DNA of 64,000 nucleotides from DAIODI01 sp046349255. Its GTDB lineage: Bacteria; Pseudomonadota; Alphaproteobacteria; Rhizobiales; Aestuariivirgaceae. Positions 17,014 to 24,937 of this stretch are shown here, one piece after another. Each line of letters opens with the position of its first letter. The first letter of the stretch is position 1. The translations under genes were made by a program, and so were the position numbers. The stretch covers positions 372,001 through 436,000 of the forward strand of contig JAXMCR010000005.1 of assembly GCA_046349255.1 (NCBI GenBank), given 5' to 3'. The notes under the pieces are model-generated. The model had not been told where the DNA came from. It did no database searches and saw only the letters and a program-made list of their open reading frames with translations.

Positions 17014-17820
17014 TTAATAGATGTAGCGGTAGCCTAACCAGTGTGACCTGATCTCCGGCCACCGTTCCCCAACAAACTCGTAAACATCACGGTAGTGTTG
17101 CGCGACCTTGCGCATCACCTGCTCGGTTATTTCGCCGCTCCTAATCGTTGCATTCACGACTTCGTTCGCAATTTCAGCGCGGTAAGGTACACCCACGAAT
17201 TGTGACAACCGCTTTACCTCTTCGGATGCGAACATCGTCTCATAAAACCCGATGTGCAACTCCTTCGCGGTAAACGCCTCTAGTGCGGTCTGCAGTGTGC
17301 GATCATACCGCGTTCGAACAACCGCATCGGACGACAGCGCATATGCGAGCACTTCACCGGAAAGCTCCCGATCACCGATGCGATTCTTTCTTACGTCGTG
17401 GCGCACCTTGCTCCAGCATCGCTCGACTGGATCACGCATCAGGAAGACGGCTTTTGAATCGATCCGTCGCCGTGCGAACCCACTGCGAATTCGCTCGAAT
17501 GTTTCTTGTTTGAGAGAGCAGTATGTGGGGGTGATGTCTGCGGTTATGCTGATGCCGTCTCTGTTAAGGAGTTGGGCGAAATAGCCGAAATAGGCTCGAT
17601 CCGACCACTGCATCATGAACTTGCGGCGGTTGGATAGCGCATCCCTTACACGAACGGTGGCCTTCGCGTTGAACCCGCCCCGGGTCGTGCTATCCCATAT
17701 GTGGTATTCTTTGTGACTACCAGTATCCGCGTTAGGTGCGGTCGAGATATAATGATGGAGCCACGTCGTACCGGCTTTTTGAGCCCCAATGCCTAAAATG
17801 AAAGTTTTGTGACCGTTCAA
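17014..17820 (-). CDS. Sulfotransferase family protein
   Basis: 268 residues if translation begins at the TTG at 17820, which has GAGG six bases before it and places the PAPS-binding loop TFILGIGAQKAGTTWLHHY near the N-terminus as the family requires. An ATG at 17988 would add 56 cysteine-rich residues with no family character. The 3'-phosphate-binding motif is VFLMRDPVERCWSKVRHDVR. It moves sulfate from PAPS to a hydroxyl or amine; the acceptor is unknown, possibly a surface polysaccharide or lipid. Composition is clearly lower in GC than the backbone, a sign of transfer. Divergent from the truncated dioxygenase gene. Confidence 0.8.
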   Translation of the reverse strand: MNGHKTFILGIGAQKAGTTWLHHYISTAPNADTGSHKEYHIWDSTTRGGFNAKATVRVRDALSNRRKFMMQWSDRAYFGYFAQLLNRDGISITADITPTYCSLKQETFERIRSGFARRRIDSKAVFLMRDPVERCWSKVRHDVRKNRIGDRELSGEVLAYALSSDAVVRTRYDRTLQTALEAFTAKELHIGFYETMFASEEVKRLSQFVGVPYRAEIANEVVNATIRSGEITEQVMRKVAQHYRDVYEFVGERWPEIRSHWLGYRYIY

Positions 17821-18094
17821 GCTGGACCTCGGGATTCCGGCAGGCAAGCCGTTAGACTTGGGGCCCCTTGTACCCAAACACCAATCAAAAATCGAGCAGC
17901 GACAGATTATCCGGCTCAGCCAATCGGAGCCGACAACCGATATGCAGCAGTAATGGAACAGCCCCTGCAATCTCGAGGTCCGACCCAAGGGCTGATCGTG
18001 CTGGAGGGGTTATTCGGGCTCGTCAGCGTGATCGAGCTTGTCAAACTATACTTTCTCGCATGAGTTGCTCGACCCTGTTGGTCCGTGTAATGAC

Positions 18095-18600
18095 ATGAAA
18101 GTCAAAGTCTCGGAGGGGAAGAGCATGCCGAGTCCTGTCGCAGGTCAGGTCACGAAGGTGTTTCGCGAAGGCATTCGCCTAACCCGTTCGTTGATGAATT
18201 CCTCACTCGAAGCCACCGCAAAGAAACTTGGCCCGAAAGCAGTCGCGCTTCGGAAGACCAAGATCGTTGTTCCGGACGCCGATGGATACGTGAAGTTCGA
18301 TACTGCATCGATCGCCATGGGACGGGAATCGGTCGCGCAGGTGGCCAGGTTGTGCAAAGACTGGGTCAAGGACCCGGAGCGCTCCAAGTATGACAAACTG
18401 TTTCCCTACAATCTCGCTCGGTCTGCTGACCTTCTCGACCATCCGGCGTTCCTGAAACTGGCCCTGCACGACGACGTACTTGCGTCCGTGTCGGAGTACC
18501 TGGGACAGGTCCCGCGGCTCTATAATCTCTACATGTGGTGGACGCCGCCGAACGACACCGCCGAGCGCAGCCAGCTTTACCACTATGACCACCGCGAAGC
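18095..18600 (+). pseudogene. Phytanoyl-CoA dioxygenase-like gene, 3'-truncated
   Basis: From the ATG at 18095 the product looks like PhyH-type 2-oxoglutarate/Fe(II) dioxygenases up to residue ~168: KIVVPDADGYVKFDTASIAM, VPRLYNLYMWWTPPND and SQLYHYDH, the last being the HxD part of the iron site. After about 18600 the similarity to anything I know ends; the frame stays open to 18928 but reads as low-quality sequence running into the convergent LysR gene. The distal iron histidine and the 2-oxoglutarate-binding arginine are missing, so no active enzyme is expected. Probably broken by the event that brought in the LysR gene. Confidence 0.6.
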
Positions 18601-18734
18601 GTTGCTTTTGACCTCGCCTCCTTTGGATACAGGCTTTAGCCCCCATTCGAGTACGAATCGCCGGAGCGGTTACGCTCTACTACGGCAAGGCATCGATTTT
18701 TTTACTCAAAGATTAGAGTCTGTAATTTTTAGAC

Positions 18735-18774
18735 AAAAAAAATCTACCGGCCCTGGTTGCAGCAGAGCCGGTAG
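18735..18774 (-). terminator. Strong terminator of the LysR gene
   Basis: On the minus strand an 8-bp stem CTACCGGC / GCCGGTAG with a 15-nt loop is followed by A then eight T. It lies ~75 nt after the LysR stop at 18850. Confidence 0.8.
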
Positions 18775-18849
18775 TCTTGTGGGCGATACCAGTGACCAAC
18801 CAGTATCCCCATCAGCTAAGCCGGCGCTGAACTTATGGGCAAATAAGTG

Positions 18850-19683
18850 CTATGCGGCCCAACTGAGAGCCTTGGAAAACCGCTCCCCGTACTCCCGCGC
18901 CCGCGTGTCGTTGCGGGCAAGCACATAGAGATCGATGCCGCAATTTATCTTCCGGCCGCCGATTTGATCGATCTGGGCGTCCGATGCAACGACGAGACCC
19001 TGACCGATGCCAAGTCTTGCCGATTCGAGAAGCGAGCCGGAATCCGGGAATTCCACGATCGACTGGAACGTGTCCCCTAGGTGTTCCTCCACGAGCGCCG
19101 TCAATACATCGGCGTCGCGGACCCTGAGCAGTGTGCTGCAGTCCGGTCCAACCAACGCGGCGGTCAGCCGAGTGATCTCGATCGCATCGAACTTCTCGAT
19201 CGGGGCAAGCGTTATCGCGACGTCGATCGAATTGGAGGCAGCGAGATAGCTGATCGCCTTGTCACTCTCGAAACGCAATTCGATCTGGCCTTCGAGACCG
19301 TCTAACGCTCGCTTCACCAGGTCACCGGCGACGAAGCTCGTCGAGACGGCCACGCGCGCCAGCTTCTGTTTACCGGCCCGGAAATCAGTTGAGATGAACT
19401 GATCGACAAGGGGCCGAAACTTTGCCCGGAATTCAGTTCCGTCTCGCGTGAGGATGAACTCGTTACCGCGGCGCTCGAGTAACTTTGTACGCCACACATC
19501 CTGAAACTTCTGCAGCTTCTGCGTAACCGCAGATTGAGTAATTCCAAACTCACCTGCTGTAGTTGTGAAGCTTCTCGTCTCAAGCAAGCGCAGGACTATC
19601 CTGTACGTCTCGATCGAGAATTTCTCCCCCGGTGACAAATTTTCGATCTCGTGTGATGCACGCTCGTGCGAAATTGTGCTCAC
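18850..19683 (-). CDS. LysR-type transcriptional regulator
   Basis: 277 residues. N-terminal winged HTH, with the recognition helix region AGEFGITQSAVTQKLQKFQD followed by LLERRGNEFILTRDGTEF, at about residues 28-80 after a ~20-residue extension. The remaining ~190 residues form a substrate-binding-like effector domain (ARVAVSTSFVAGDLVKRALD, IDVAITLAPIEKFDAIEI, ARLGIGQGLVVASDAQID). Slightly short for the family (about 290-310). It sits alone between a truncated gene and the tRNA-derived repeats; its target is not evident. Imperfect 21-nt direct repeats flank it. Confidence 0.88.
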   Translation of the reverse strand: MSTISHERASHEIENLSPGEKFSIETYRIVLRLLETRSFTTTAGEFGITQSAVTQKLQKFQDVWRTKLLERRGNEFILTRDGTEFRAKFRPLVDQFISTDFRAGKQKLARVAVSTSFVAGDLVKRALDGLEGQIELRFESDKAISYLAASNSIDVAITLAPIEKFDAIEITRLTAALVGPDCSTLLRVRDADVLTALVEEHLGDTFQSIVEFPDSGSLLESARLGIGQGLVVASDAQIDQIGGRKINCGIDLYVLARNDTRAREYGERFSKALSWAA

Positions 19684-19990
19684 AATTTGTTATAGGCAAA
19701 TAAACACTATGGCAATGCCAATTCTGCCCTCAAGAGCGCGGATAAGACTCCTCAATACAATCGTACTTCAACTATTTGTTTTATCTTACCTATGTGATCT
19801 ACCTTTGAGAGCGTATCTCGATAGTGGAACTCCCGCTTAGAGTCTCCGCCGGGAGCACCAGCCAGAGCGTCCACCTGGCCAAAACCAGTCGTCGATTCCG
19901 TTGCGCCGGGGCTCACAGAATTGAATCCGTGCGCGCCTGTGGTCGCTTCAGCGAGCGGCCACTTGGTTCAGAGTCTCAAGCTGCAATTAT
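19684..19990. other. Non-coding, AT-rich stretch left of the first att copy
   Basis: 307 bases. It should contain the LysR promoter on the minus strand. A weak plus-strand reading frame of 43 residues from 19709 has a hydrophobic segment but no RBS and is not called. Otherwise nothing recognisable. Confidence 0.4.
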
Positions 19991-20035
19991 TGGTGCCCAG
20001 GGCCGGAATCGAACCAGCGACACGCGGATTTTCAG
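19991..20035 (-). repeat. att copy A: 45-nt 3' half of tRNA-Phe
   Basis: Identical over 45 nt to the 3' part of the intact tRNA-Phe at 40753-40797, from the CCA end through the T arm into the anticodon loop (ends TTTTCAG on the plus strand). To the right the tRNA sequence stops, so this is a displaced attachment core, not a tRNA gene. Left boundary of the mini-element. Confidence 0.9.
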
Positions 20036-20075
20036 GCGGGTTTTATAGGTCGGATTTCAAATAGTTAGGTGTCGC

Positions 20076-20087
20076 GTTTTACAGTTT
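20076..20087 (-). repeat. Arm-like 12-bp repeat, left end of mini-element
   Basis: GTTTTACAGTTT, 40 nt inside att copy A; exact reverse complement of the two right-end copies at 21158 and 21179. A looser TTTTGTAAAAC follows near 20109. Confidence 0.65.
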
Positions 20088-20206
20088 ATGGCCCTGTAAG
20101 TGGCGTCTTTTGTAAAACACACAAATAGGAACGTAGCTATTGCGTTTAGCGCAGTATAGGAATATATTCTCTACAGGGAGGCGGCATTTGAATTGCTGAT
20201 TTAAAA

Positions 20207-20902
20207 TTGAAGAAAGAAATTATTGGCGACTGCACGTTGTATCTTGGTGACTGTTTGGAAGTCATGCCTACACTCGGAAAGGTTGATGCTGTTATCACTG
20301 ACCCGCCGTATGGAATCGCTTCGACTTGGAAGGGCGGAAGCGGGCATGGATGGGGAAAGGCTAAAGAGGAAGGCGTCCTTAGAAACCAGTGGGATGAAAA
20401 ACCACCTACAAAGGATGCTTTCGATCTGATCCGCCAAATTTCCTCTGACCAAATAATCTGGGGCGGAAATTATTTTGAACTGCCTCCTTCACGCTGCTGG
20501 CTGGTTTGGAACAAGCCGGAGCGAAATTTCACCCTGGCTGAAGCTGAACTCGCTTGGACTAATCGTGACAATGTTATCCGTGTTCTCGACTACAAGAGGT
20601 CTGATACAGGGAGGACACACCCGACACAAAAGCCCGTCGAGGTCATGTCATGGAGCATCGGATTTACGAAAGGAACAGTTCTTGACCCATTCATGGGTAG
20701 CGGAACGACTGGCGTTGCCTGTGCAAAACGAGGGAGAAAGTTTATTGGAATTGAGATTGAGCAGAAATATTTTGACATCGCCTGCCGTCGCATAGAGGAC
20801 GCTTACAAGCAGCCGGATATGTTCGTAACATCTGCGCCGAATACAATTGAAACTCGGGATATGTTCAATGTCGCAGACGGTGGATTGGGATCAACTGCGT
20901 AA
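20207..20902 (+). CDS. Solitary DNA methyltransferase (N6-adenine/N4-cytosine, beta class)
   Basis: 231 residues from a TTG at 20207 (MKKEIIGDCTLYLGDCLEVM); no better start exists in frame. Catalytic motif IV is DPPYG at residues 32-36, and the SAM-binding motif I FMGSGTTG comes late, at 162-169, which gives the beta-class order. HPTQKPVEVMSW is the usual motif before it. DPPY favours adenine N6 methylation. No restriction enzyme is nearby, as in phage and island orphan methylases. Low GC and codon use differ from the backbone. Cargo of the 1.24-kb mini-element. Confidence 0.9.
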   Translation: MKKEIIGDCTLYLGDCLEVMPTLGKVDAVITDPPYGIASTWKGGSGHGWGKAKEEGVLRNQWDEKPPTKDAFDLIRQISSDQIIWGGNYFELPPSRCWLVWNKPERNFTLAEAELAWTNRDNVIRVLDYKRSDTGRTHPTQKPVEVMSWSIGFTKGTVLDPFMGSGTTGVACAKRGRKFIGIEIEQKYFDIACRRIEDAYKQPDMFVTSAPNTIETRDMFNVADGGLGSTA

Positions 20903-21158
20903 GGCTATGGCAGCAAGGGGCAGCGGGCCGAAGGAATGGCCCAGCCATGTGCGCCCTATATCGCTGACTGGCGTGAACTTCCTGGGTCTGGATGATAACG
21001 GACAACTATACTGGGACGGTAAGCTCATCAAGACTGAAGTACGTTTGAGTATTTTGCAAAATGTTGGTGTAGCCATAACAGTATTGTCCGCTATTGTTGC
21101 AGCAATCGCAACGGCAGTCCAAGCATATGTGGCGTGGCATACGTGCCTGACGTGCTAA
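20868..21158 (+). CDS. Small predicted membrane protein with a YWDGK motif
   Basis: 96 residues from the ATG at 20868, overlapping the methylase end by 35 nt in another frame. N-terminal soluble part MSQTVDWDQLRKAMAARGSG, then HVRPISLTGVNFLGLDDNGQ, LYWDGKLIKTEVRLS, and one C-terminal membrane helix (VGVAITVLSAIVAAIATAVQ). Small proteins with a WDG motif before a terminal helix recur in alphaproteobacterial islands, but no function is known to me. Overlap with the methylase suggests co-translation. Confidence 0.75.
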   Translation: MSQTVDWDQLRKAMAARGSGPKEWPSHVRPISLTGVNFLGLDDNGQLYWDGKLIKTEVRLSILQNVGVAITVLSAIVAAIATAVQAYVAWHTCLTC

Positions 21159-21190
21159 AACTGTAAAACATAGTCCGTAAACTGTAAAAC
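21158..21190 (+). repeat. Arm-like 12-bp direct repeat pair, right end of mini-element
   Basis: AAACTGTAAAAC at 21158-21169 and 21179-21190, 21 nt apart (two helical turns), 38 nt left of att copy B; both are the exact inverse of the left-end copy at 20076. Confidence 0.7.
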
Positions 21191-21227
21191 TTTTTCGTAC
21201 CGTATCCGAAACGATATAGGAAAAGAC

Positions 21228-21272
21228 TGGTGCCCAGGGCCGGAATCGAACCAGCGACACGCGGATTTTCAG
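21228..21272 (-). repeat. att copy B: 45-nt 3' half of tRNA-Phe
   Basis: Same 45-nt core as copies A and C. The integrase remnant starts 175 nt to its right. It is the junction between the mini-element and the large island. Confidence 0.9.
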
Positions 21273-21407
21273 TAAGCTTGTCAACCTTATCGCTTCACAT
21301 CATTCCGTCACGCATCTACTCCTTGTACCCCGCTACTTTGGTGTATTTTAGGCAGTAAAGGCTATCGGACCATATCACCAAATCCCTCGCCATAACGCGC
21401 ACAATCT

Positions 21408-21426
21408 GTTACCTACGTGTTACCTT
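21408..21426 (+). repeat. Paired GTTACCT repeats upstream of the integrase
   Basis: GTTACCTA at 21408 and GTTACCT at 21419, 11 nt apart, immediately before the integrase start. A like pair lies at the island's other end (40687). Position and spacing fit arm-type integrase binding sites; this use is inferred. Confidence 0.6.
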
Positions 21427-21447
21427 TCGAAGCGCTGGTAACAATTC

Positions 21448-22224
21448 ATGGCAAAAAGCAGGTTGACCGCCGCATCGGTCGAGAAACTAAAGCCGCCGGC
21501 AACCGGGCAAGTCGAAGTGTTCGACGTCCTGCTCCCTTCCTTCGGCATACGGCTTTCGCACTCCGGAACGCGCGCCTGGTTCGTGATGACACGCGTAAAC
21601 GGCCGGCTCCGCCGATTCACGCTTGGACGATATCCCGCCATGCCGTTGGAAGCGGCGCGCAAGGAGGCCCGGTCCGCGATCGAGCAAGCCCAGCGCGGCG
21701 TGGATCGACAAGAGGCGCGGGTGGAAGCCCGTCGAGCATATGCGCTCGAAGCAAAAGACAGGTTTGGCGGGCGCGTTGACCAGTTTTTTGCGGAGTACGT
21801 TTCCGCAAAGGGCCTCCGCCCTTCCACCATTCGGGAGTACAAGCGCATCCTCCGGGGGCCTGACACCGCGTTCTTGCGTGACAACCCGATTCGCAAGGTC
21901 AGCAAGTCGGACATCCAGCAGGTCCTGTCCGCGATGCAGGAACGTGGCTCACATGGCGCCGCTGACCGAGCGAAGGCCTACATGTCGAAGTTTTTCGCCT
22001 GGTGCGTCGATCAGGAGATCATCGACGCGTCCCCCGTTGCCCGCATCCGACTCCACCGGCAGGGCTCCCGTGACGCCGCGGGGCACGCGGTCCTCACGGT
22101 CCCTACCTTGCGGCCACGGCCCATGGCTGACCATGCGGGCAGTAACTCCATGGAAAACGAAAAGGGCGGCGTCTGTTCGTGGGACGCCGCCAAGTCTGGC
22201 TTCAACAGTGCCCTTAAAAACTAA
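21448..22224 (+). pseudogene. Tyrosine-type integrase, catalytic domain lost
   Basis: The frame encodes 258 residues. Residues ~1-95 are the arm-DNA-binding domain of tRNA-targeting integrases (MAKSRLTAASVEKLKPPATG, FGIRLSHSGTRAWFVMTRVN, RRFTLGRYPAMPLEAARKEA) and ~105-200 the SAM-like core-binding domain (FAEYVSAKGLRPSTIREYKR, YMSKFFAWCVDQEIIDASPV). Similarity ends soon after PVARIRLHR; the ~180-residue catalytic domain with the R-H-R-Y residues is absent. The last ~60 residues are unrelated and contain the terminator of the convergent gene. So this is a truncated remnant unable to recombine DNA. Confidence 0.85.
22160..22191 (-). terminator. Terminator for the 22264 gene
   Basis: Minus-strand 9-bp stem GGCGGCGTC / GACGCCGCC, 9-nt loop, then CTTTTCG. 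It lies inside the out-of-family tail of the integrase frame, which supports that tail being non-functional. Confidence 0.75.
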
Positions 22225-22263
22225 GGGCCAACTAGGGATATCACTTCAGTATCTTACTGTTAA

Positions 22264-22941
22264 CTATTTTGACAGCCGCCTCGACCGCGCTAACAGACCG
22301 GATAACGCCAATCCAGAAGCAAATAATGGAAGTGTTGCCGGTAAAGGAACAGCAGTGATGAACGCGTTATCTGCAACTAATATTAGACCTTTTTCGGCTG
22401 TAAAATCTTGGACGTTGATGTTGATAAGAAACGGCGCGCTGCCTGGGCCAGAATAGTCAAATGTTCCGCTCAGCAAGAACCACGGTGTGAACGAAAACGT
22501 ACCAGATGGGATTGTAAACTGTCCCTGAAGTGAATTCGGGTCATATCCAACCACAGCCGATTGACCAGCGCCCTGAGCTGTCAGCGAAATTTGACCCTGG
22601 TCGAAATTAGCAGCTGCATTGTTGGTCCCAAAACTGACATAGGCACCGAATGAATAGGTCCCGGGTCCAATCGCCGCCAAGGACTGTGTAATGGACGCGT
22701 TGCCCACACCATCGGTGAGCACATTAAGCGCAGCGAAATATGTTCCGCCGGCTGGTGCGCATCCCATTACTGTTCCCGCGCATGCAACCACATTGACGTT
22801 TCCTGACGAACCCCACCCGGTAAGGTCGCCGGTCTCGAACCCTGGGTTTGTGAGAGACGCAGCCGCCGCGCCGGTGGCACTTACGGCGAATAATGTGGCG
22901 CCAAGAATACTCGATCTACAGGCGATAGCTAATCGTTCCAT
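22264..22941 (-). CDS. Exported protein with VPLPA-type C-terminal sorting signal
   Basis: 225 residues from the ATG at 22941. Signal peptide (MERLAIACRSSILGATLFAV, cleavage near AAAA/SL). The mature part, ASLTNPGFETGDLTGWGSSG onward, looks like a carbohydrate-binding or DUF642-like beta sandwich. C-terminus: AVPLPATLPLFASGLALSGL then LLARSRRLSK, i.e. a VPLPA motif, a membrane helix and a basic tail, the tripartite signal cut by exosortases. Such proteins are sorted to the surface or exopolysaccharide. First of four unrelated proteins with this tail within 6 kb. Confidence 0.82.
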   Translation of the reverse strand: MERLAIACRSSILGATLFAVSATGAAAASLTNPGFETGDLTGWGSSGNVNVVACAGTVMGCAPAGGTYFAALNVLTDGVGNASITQSLAAIGPGTYSFGAYVSFGTNNAAANFDQGQISLTAQGAGQSAVVGYDPNSLQGQFTIPSGTFSFTPWFLLSGTFDYSGPGSAPFLININVQDFTAEKGLILVADNAFITAVPLPATLPLFASGLALSGLLARSRRLSK

Positions 22942-23359
22942 GAGCTTCTGTCCCTGTTTTGGAAGGCAGAAATCTGGTCGAAGCCATTCTGCCATCAGTT
23001 GCCGCAACGATCAATTTTAGCATAATTTTCAGGCGACCTACAGCGGCCCTACCTGTCGGCGCAAACCTCTAAATCACCCCTAGCGTAGTGCCATGCGAAT
23101 GCGCGTCGCCTGCGGGCAGCCCGGCGGACATTAAACTGCTCGATGCGGATGGCAGCCGTTGGGCCCGGCTCGCAACGATGCGACTGTCGGTATTAATCCC
23201 GAGCTTTCGGGAATTCTCTTGATAGTCGCGCTGGATAGTCTCGTCGGAGCGGCACCCAAATTGCAGATGTGTGGAGGTCGGCGCCGCAACAGCGCTCCAC
23301 GCGATGCTGACAGGAGATGGTCTCGGAGGGAAACGAGGCCATCTCCACTAGGCACACAT
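22942..23359. other. Non-coding stretch with degenerate sequence
   Basis: 418 bases between the first sorting-signal gene and a small pseudogene. Contains several short stop-ridden frames, none with an RBS and start together. No repeat or RNA gene recognised. Confidence 0.4.
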
Positions 23360-23500
23360 TCAGGCTACATTCAGTCGCGCGACGACCGGTTCTAGTTTCA
23401 CACACTTCGCGATAAGGAGGTCAGCAAGCACAACGGGTCTGCGCAATGTTCGACCGCTTTGGCTTCAGTTTCAAACACCCGTCAATAGGATGAACGCCAT
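23360..23500 (-). pseudogene. Frameshifted paralogue of the 60-residue gene at 24938
   Basis: Read on the minus strand from the ATG at 23500, with GGAG upstream: MAFILLTG, then after one frameshift VFETEAKAVEHCADP, and after a second VVLADLLIAKCVKLEP to a stop at 23360. The intact gene reads MVYVLLTKDYETVGIFESEE ... ILADLLIAKCTDLTP. The match over most of the length, with two frame breaks, shows a decayed duplicate. No product expected. Confidence 0.75.
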
Positions 23501-23650
23501 CTTGCCATCTCCATCAGTTTTCTTGGTTTTGTAGCTGGCAGGTAGAGTTTTTATTTGAGATTTCGTTCTAGTTTCGATCAAATCGAGACCGCGGGCTAGG
23601 TGCATGTGCAATATCCTTTGCCTTCCGCCGTTCGAGCCGCGCCCGTTAGC

Positions 23651-23683
23651 AAAACGAACCCCGGTCGCTGGGACCGGGGTTCG
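23651..23683 (-). terminator. Terminator for the 23716 gene
   Basis: Perfect 12-bp stem CGAACCCCGGTC / GACCGGGGTTCG with a 5-nt loop; on the minus strand it is followed by TTTT. It lies 33 nt after the stop codon of the gene at 23716. Confidence 0.85.
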
Positions 23684-23715
23684 CACTACCGTCCAACAGG
23701 GCAAAGTCCGGTAGC

Positions 23716-24519
23716 TTATGCGTTGACTGCTTTCAATCTATTGCGCCGCCCCAGATATCCGACCCCCATTAGACCTGAGGCGAACAGCAATGCAGCGCCC
23801 GGCACCGGCACTGAACTGATGGAAAGTCCGCTTACGTAAAACTCCGGATCTCCGGTGTCCTGCTTAAAGCTGAACACCTTGCCCACAAGACTCAGTCCGA
23901 GAAGGTTGGCGGTGCTGAACTTAACCTGTTGGAACGCTCCGCCATCTACAGACAAGTCAAACACCAAATTGTCGACCGTAGAAACATTAGTCTTGATCGA
24001 GCTTTCGGTATACTGCGTACCCGCGGGCTGCCCAGGAATTTGTCCGAAACAGCAGTGGTTGGCAGTGCCATCCCCATAGAATAGCGTGGCGACGCCAAGC
24101 AGCGTGACCGCTTCGCTGAACGTCATCGTCAGGATTTCAGCACCGTTGATTTGGTCATCGCCGAGATTGGTCGACGTCGTGCCGACGCCCAAGCCGCCAA
24201 AGTTCGGTGCAAGGTCCTGCCAGACGAGGTTATTGCCGGCAGTCGCGGTCACCGATGGCTTGGTTCCTCCACCGTAAGTGATGCTCGTGGCGATATCGTC
24301 AGTGCCGGGGTCGATGTCCGTCGTCCCACTGACACGGGTGTCAGTCGCCGATGCTTTAGTGGCATCGTAGACCGTTCCAACGCCGTTGAAAGCGCCAGTA
24401 TAGCCAGTGGTCCCATTGTAGAACTTGTAGGTAGACGTTGCTGCGTTGGCAGCGCCACTTCCAACGATAAGGCCAATGATGGCCGCGGCACCGGTTAGTG
24501 CCTTGATCCCTGTTTTCAT
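23716..24519 (-). CDS. Exported protein with VPVPGA-type C-terminal sorting signal
   Basis: 267 residues from the ATG at 24519, with GGGAG upstream. Signal peptide MKTGIKALTGAAAIIGLIVG, cleavage near ANA/AT. The mature region is Thr/Gly/Asp-rich with predicted strands, including YKFYNGTTGYTG, NGAEILTMTFSEAVTLLGVA and one Cys-Cys pair (HCCFGQIPG). C-terminus SVPVPGAALLFASGLMGVGY followed by LGRRNRLKAVNA is an exosortase-type signal. Sequence between signal and tail is unrelated to the other sorted proteins here. Probably an extracellular or matrix protein; function unknown. Confidence 0.82.
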   Translation of the reverse strand: MKTGIKALTGAAAIIGLIVGSGAANAATSTYKFYNGTTGYTGAFNGVGTVYDATKASATDTRVSGTTDIDPGTDDIATSITYGGGTKPSVTATAGNNLVWQDLAPNFGGLGVGTTSTNLGDDQINGAEILTMTFSEAVTLLGVATLFYGDGTANHCCFGQIPGQPAGTQYTESSIKTNVSTVDNLVFDLSVDGGAFQQVKFSTANLLGLSLVGKVFSFKQDTGDPEFYVSGLSISSVPVPGAALLFASGLMGVGYLGRRNRLKAVNA

Positions 24520-24937
24520 TGTGATTGCACTCCCTAGAGGGAAGAGTGCCGCAAACACAAAAAGTTTTATCCTTGTTTATGCATTTGTGCAAGTTCGGTA
24601 TGGAAGCTGGTTAATCCGTGGCTGTCCGCAACTCGCGGTCACTCGGTAACGATTCAATACCACTGCGATTCGGCCGGATCGCACCTACGAAGCGGGAAAC
24701 CAGTCTGAAGTACAAGGGGCATGAGACTGAAGGAACATCTATGAGGGTCCGACGTCTTGAAAATTGGCATTGCTACAACAAAGAGAGCCCCGTTGCGGCG
24801 GGGCTCTCCTATACAGCAGTCACCCCCAACAGGGCGGTCGGAGCGGTTGCACTCTAGCCAAAGTTAGATGTGCCTTCAACCTGTTCATTGAAATATTATT
24901 CAATGCCCAACTTCCGAGCCAGCGTTTCAAGTTTTTG
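24520..24937. other. Non-coding stretch holding one hairpin
   Basis: 418 bases. The left part is AT-rich and must hold the promoter of the 23716 gene. A 10-bp hairpin at 24783-24808 is listed separately. No gene recognised. Confidence 0.4.
24783..24808 (-). terminator. Hairpin, likely terminator of the 24938 gene
   Basis: 10-bp perfect stem GAGAGCCCCG / CGGGGCTCTC with a 6-nt loop; on the minus strand followed by TTTGTTG. It lies about 130 nt after the stop of the small gene at 24938. Confidence 0.6.

Larger units (their letters stand above)
19991..21272. mobile_element. Mini integrative element in the tRNA-Phe site, no integrase
   Basis: The ~1.24-kb unit between the two 45-nt tRNA-Phe repeats (A and B). 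It is AT-rich against its surroundings and holds only a solitary DNA methyltransferase and a small membrane protein. Near its left end lies GTTTTACAGTTT, and near its right end the inverse AAACTGTAAAAC occurs twice, the layout of integrase arm sites. Because it lacks an integrase it would need one supplied in trans. The repeat structure is seen; mobility is inferred. Confidence 0.6.

Noticed and set aside
19709..19840. Possible 43-residue plus-strand membrane peptide divergent from the LysR gene
   Set aside because: No RBS, one start only, and no repeat of the pattern elsewhere.
19991..20066. Possible tRNA gene at att copy A (and likewise at copy B)
   Set aside because: Only the 3' half is present; the 5' acceptor, D arm and 5' anticodon strand are missing.
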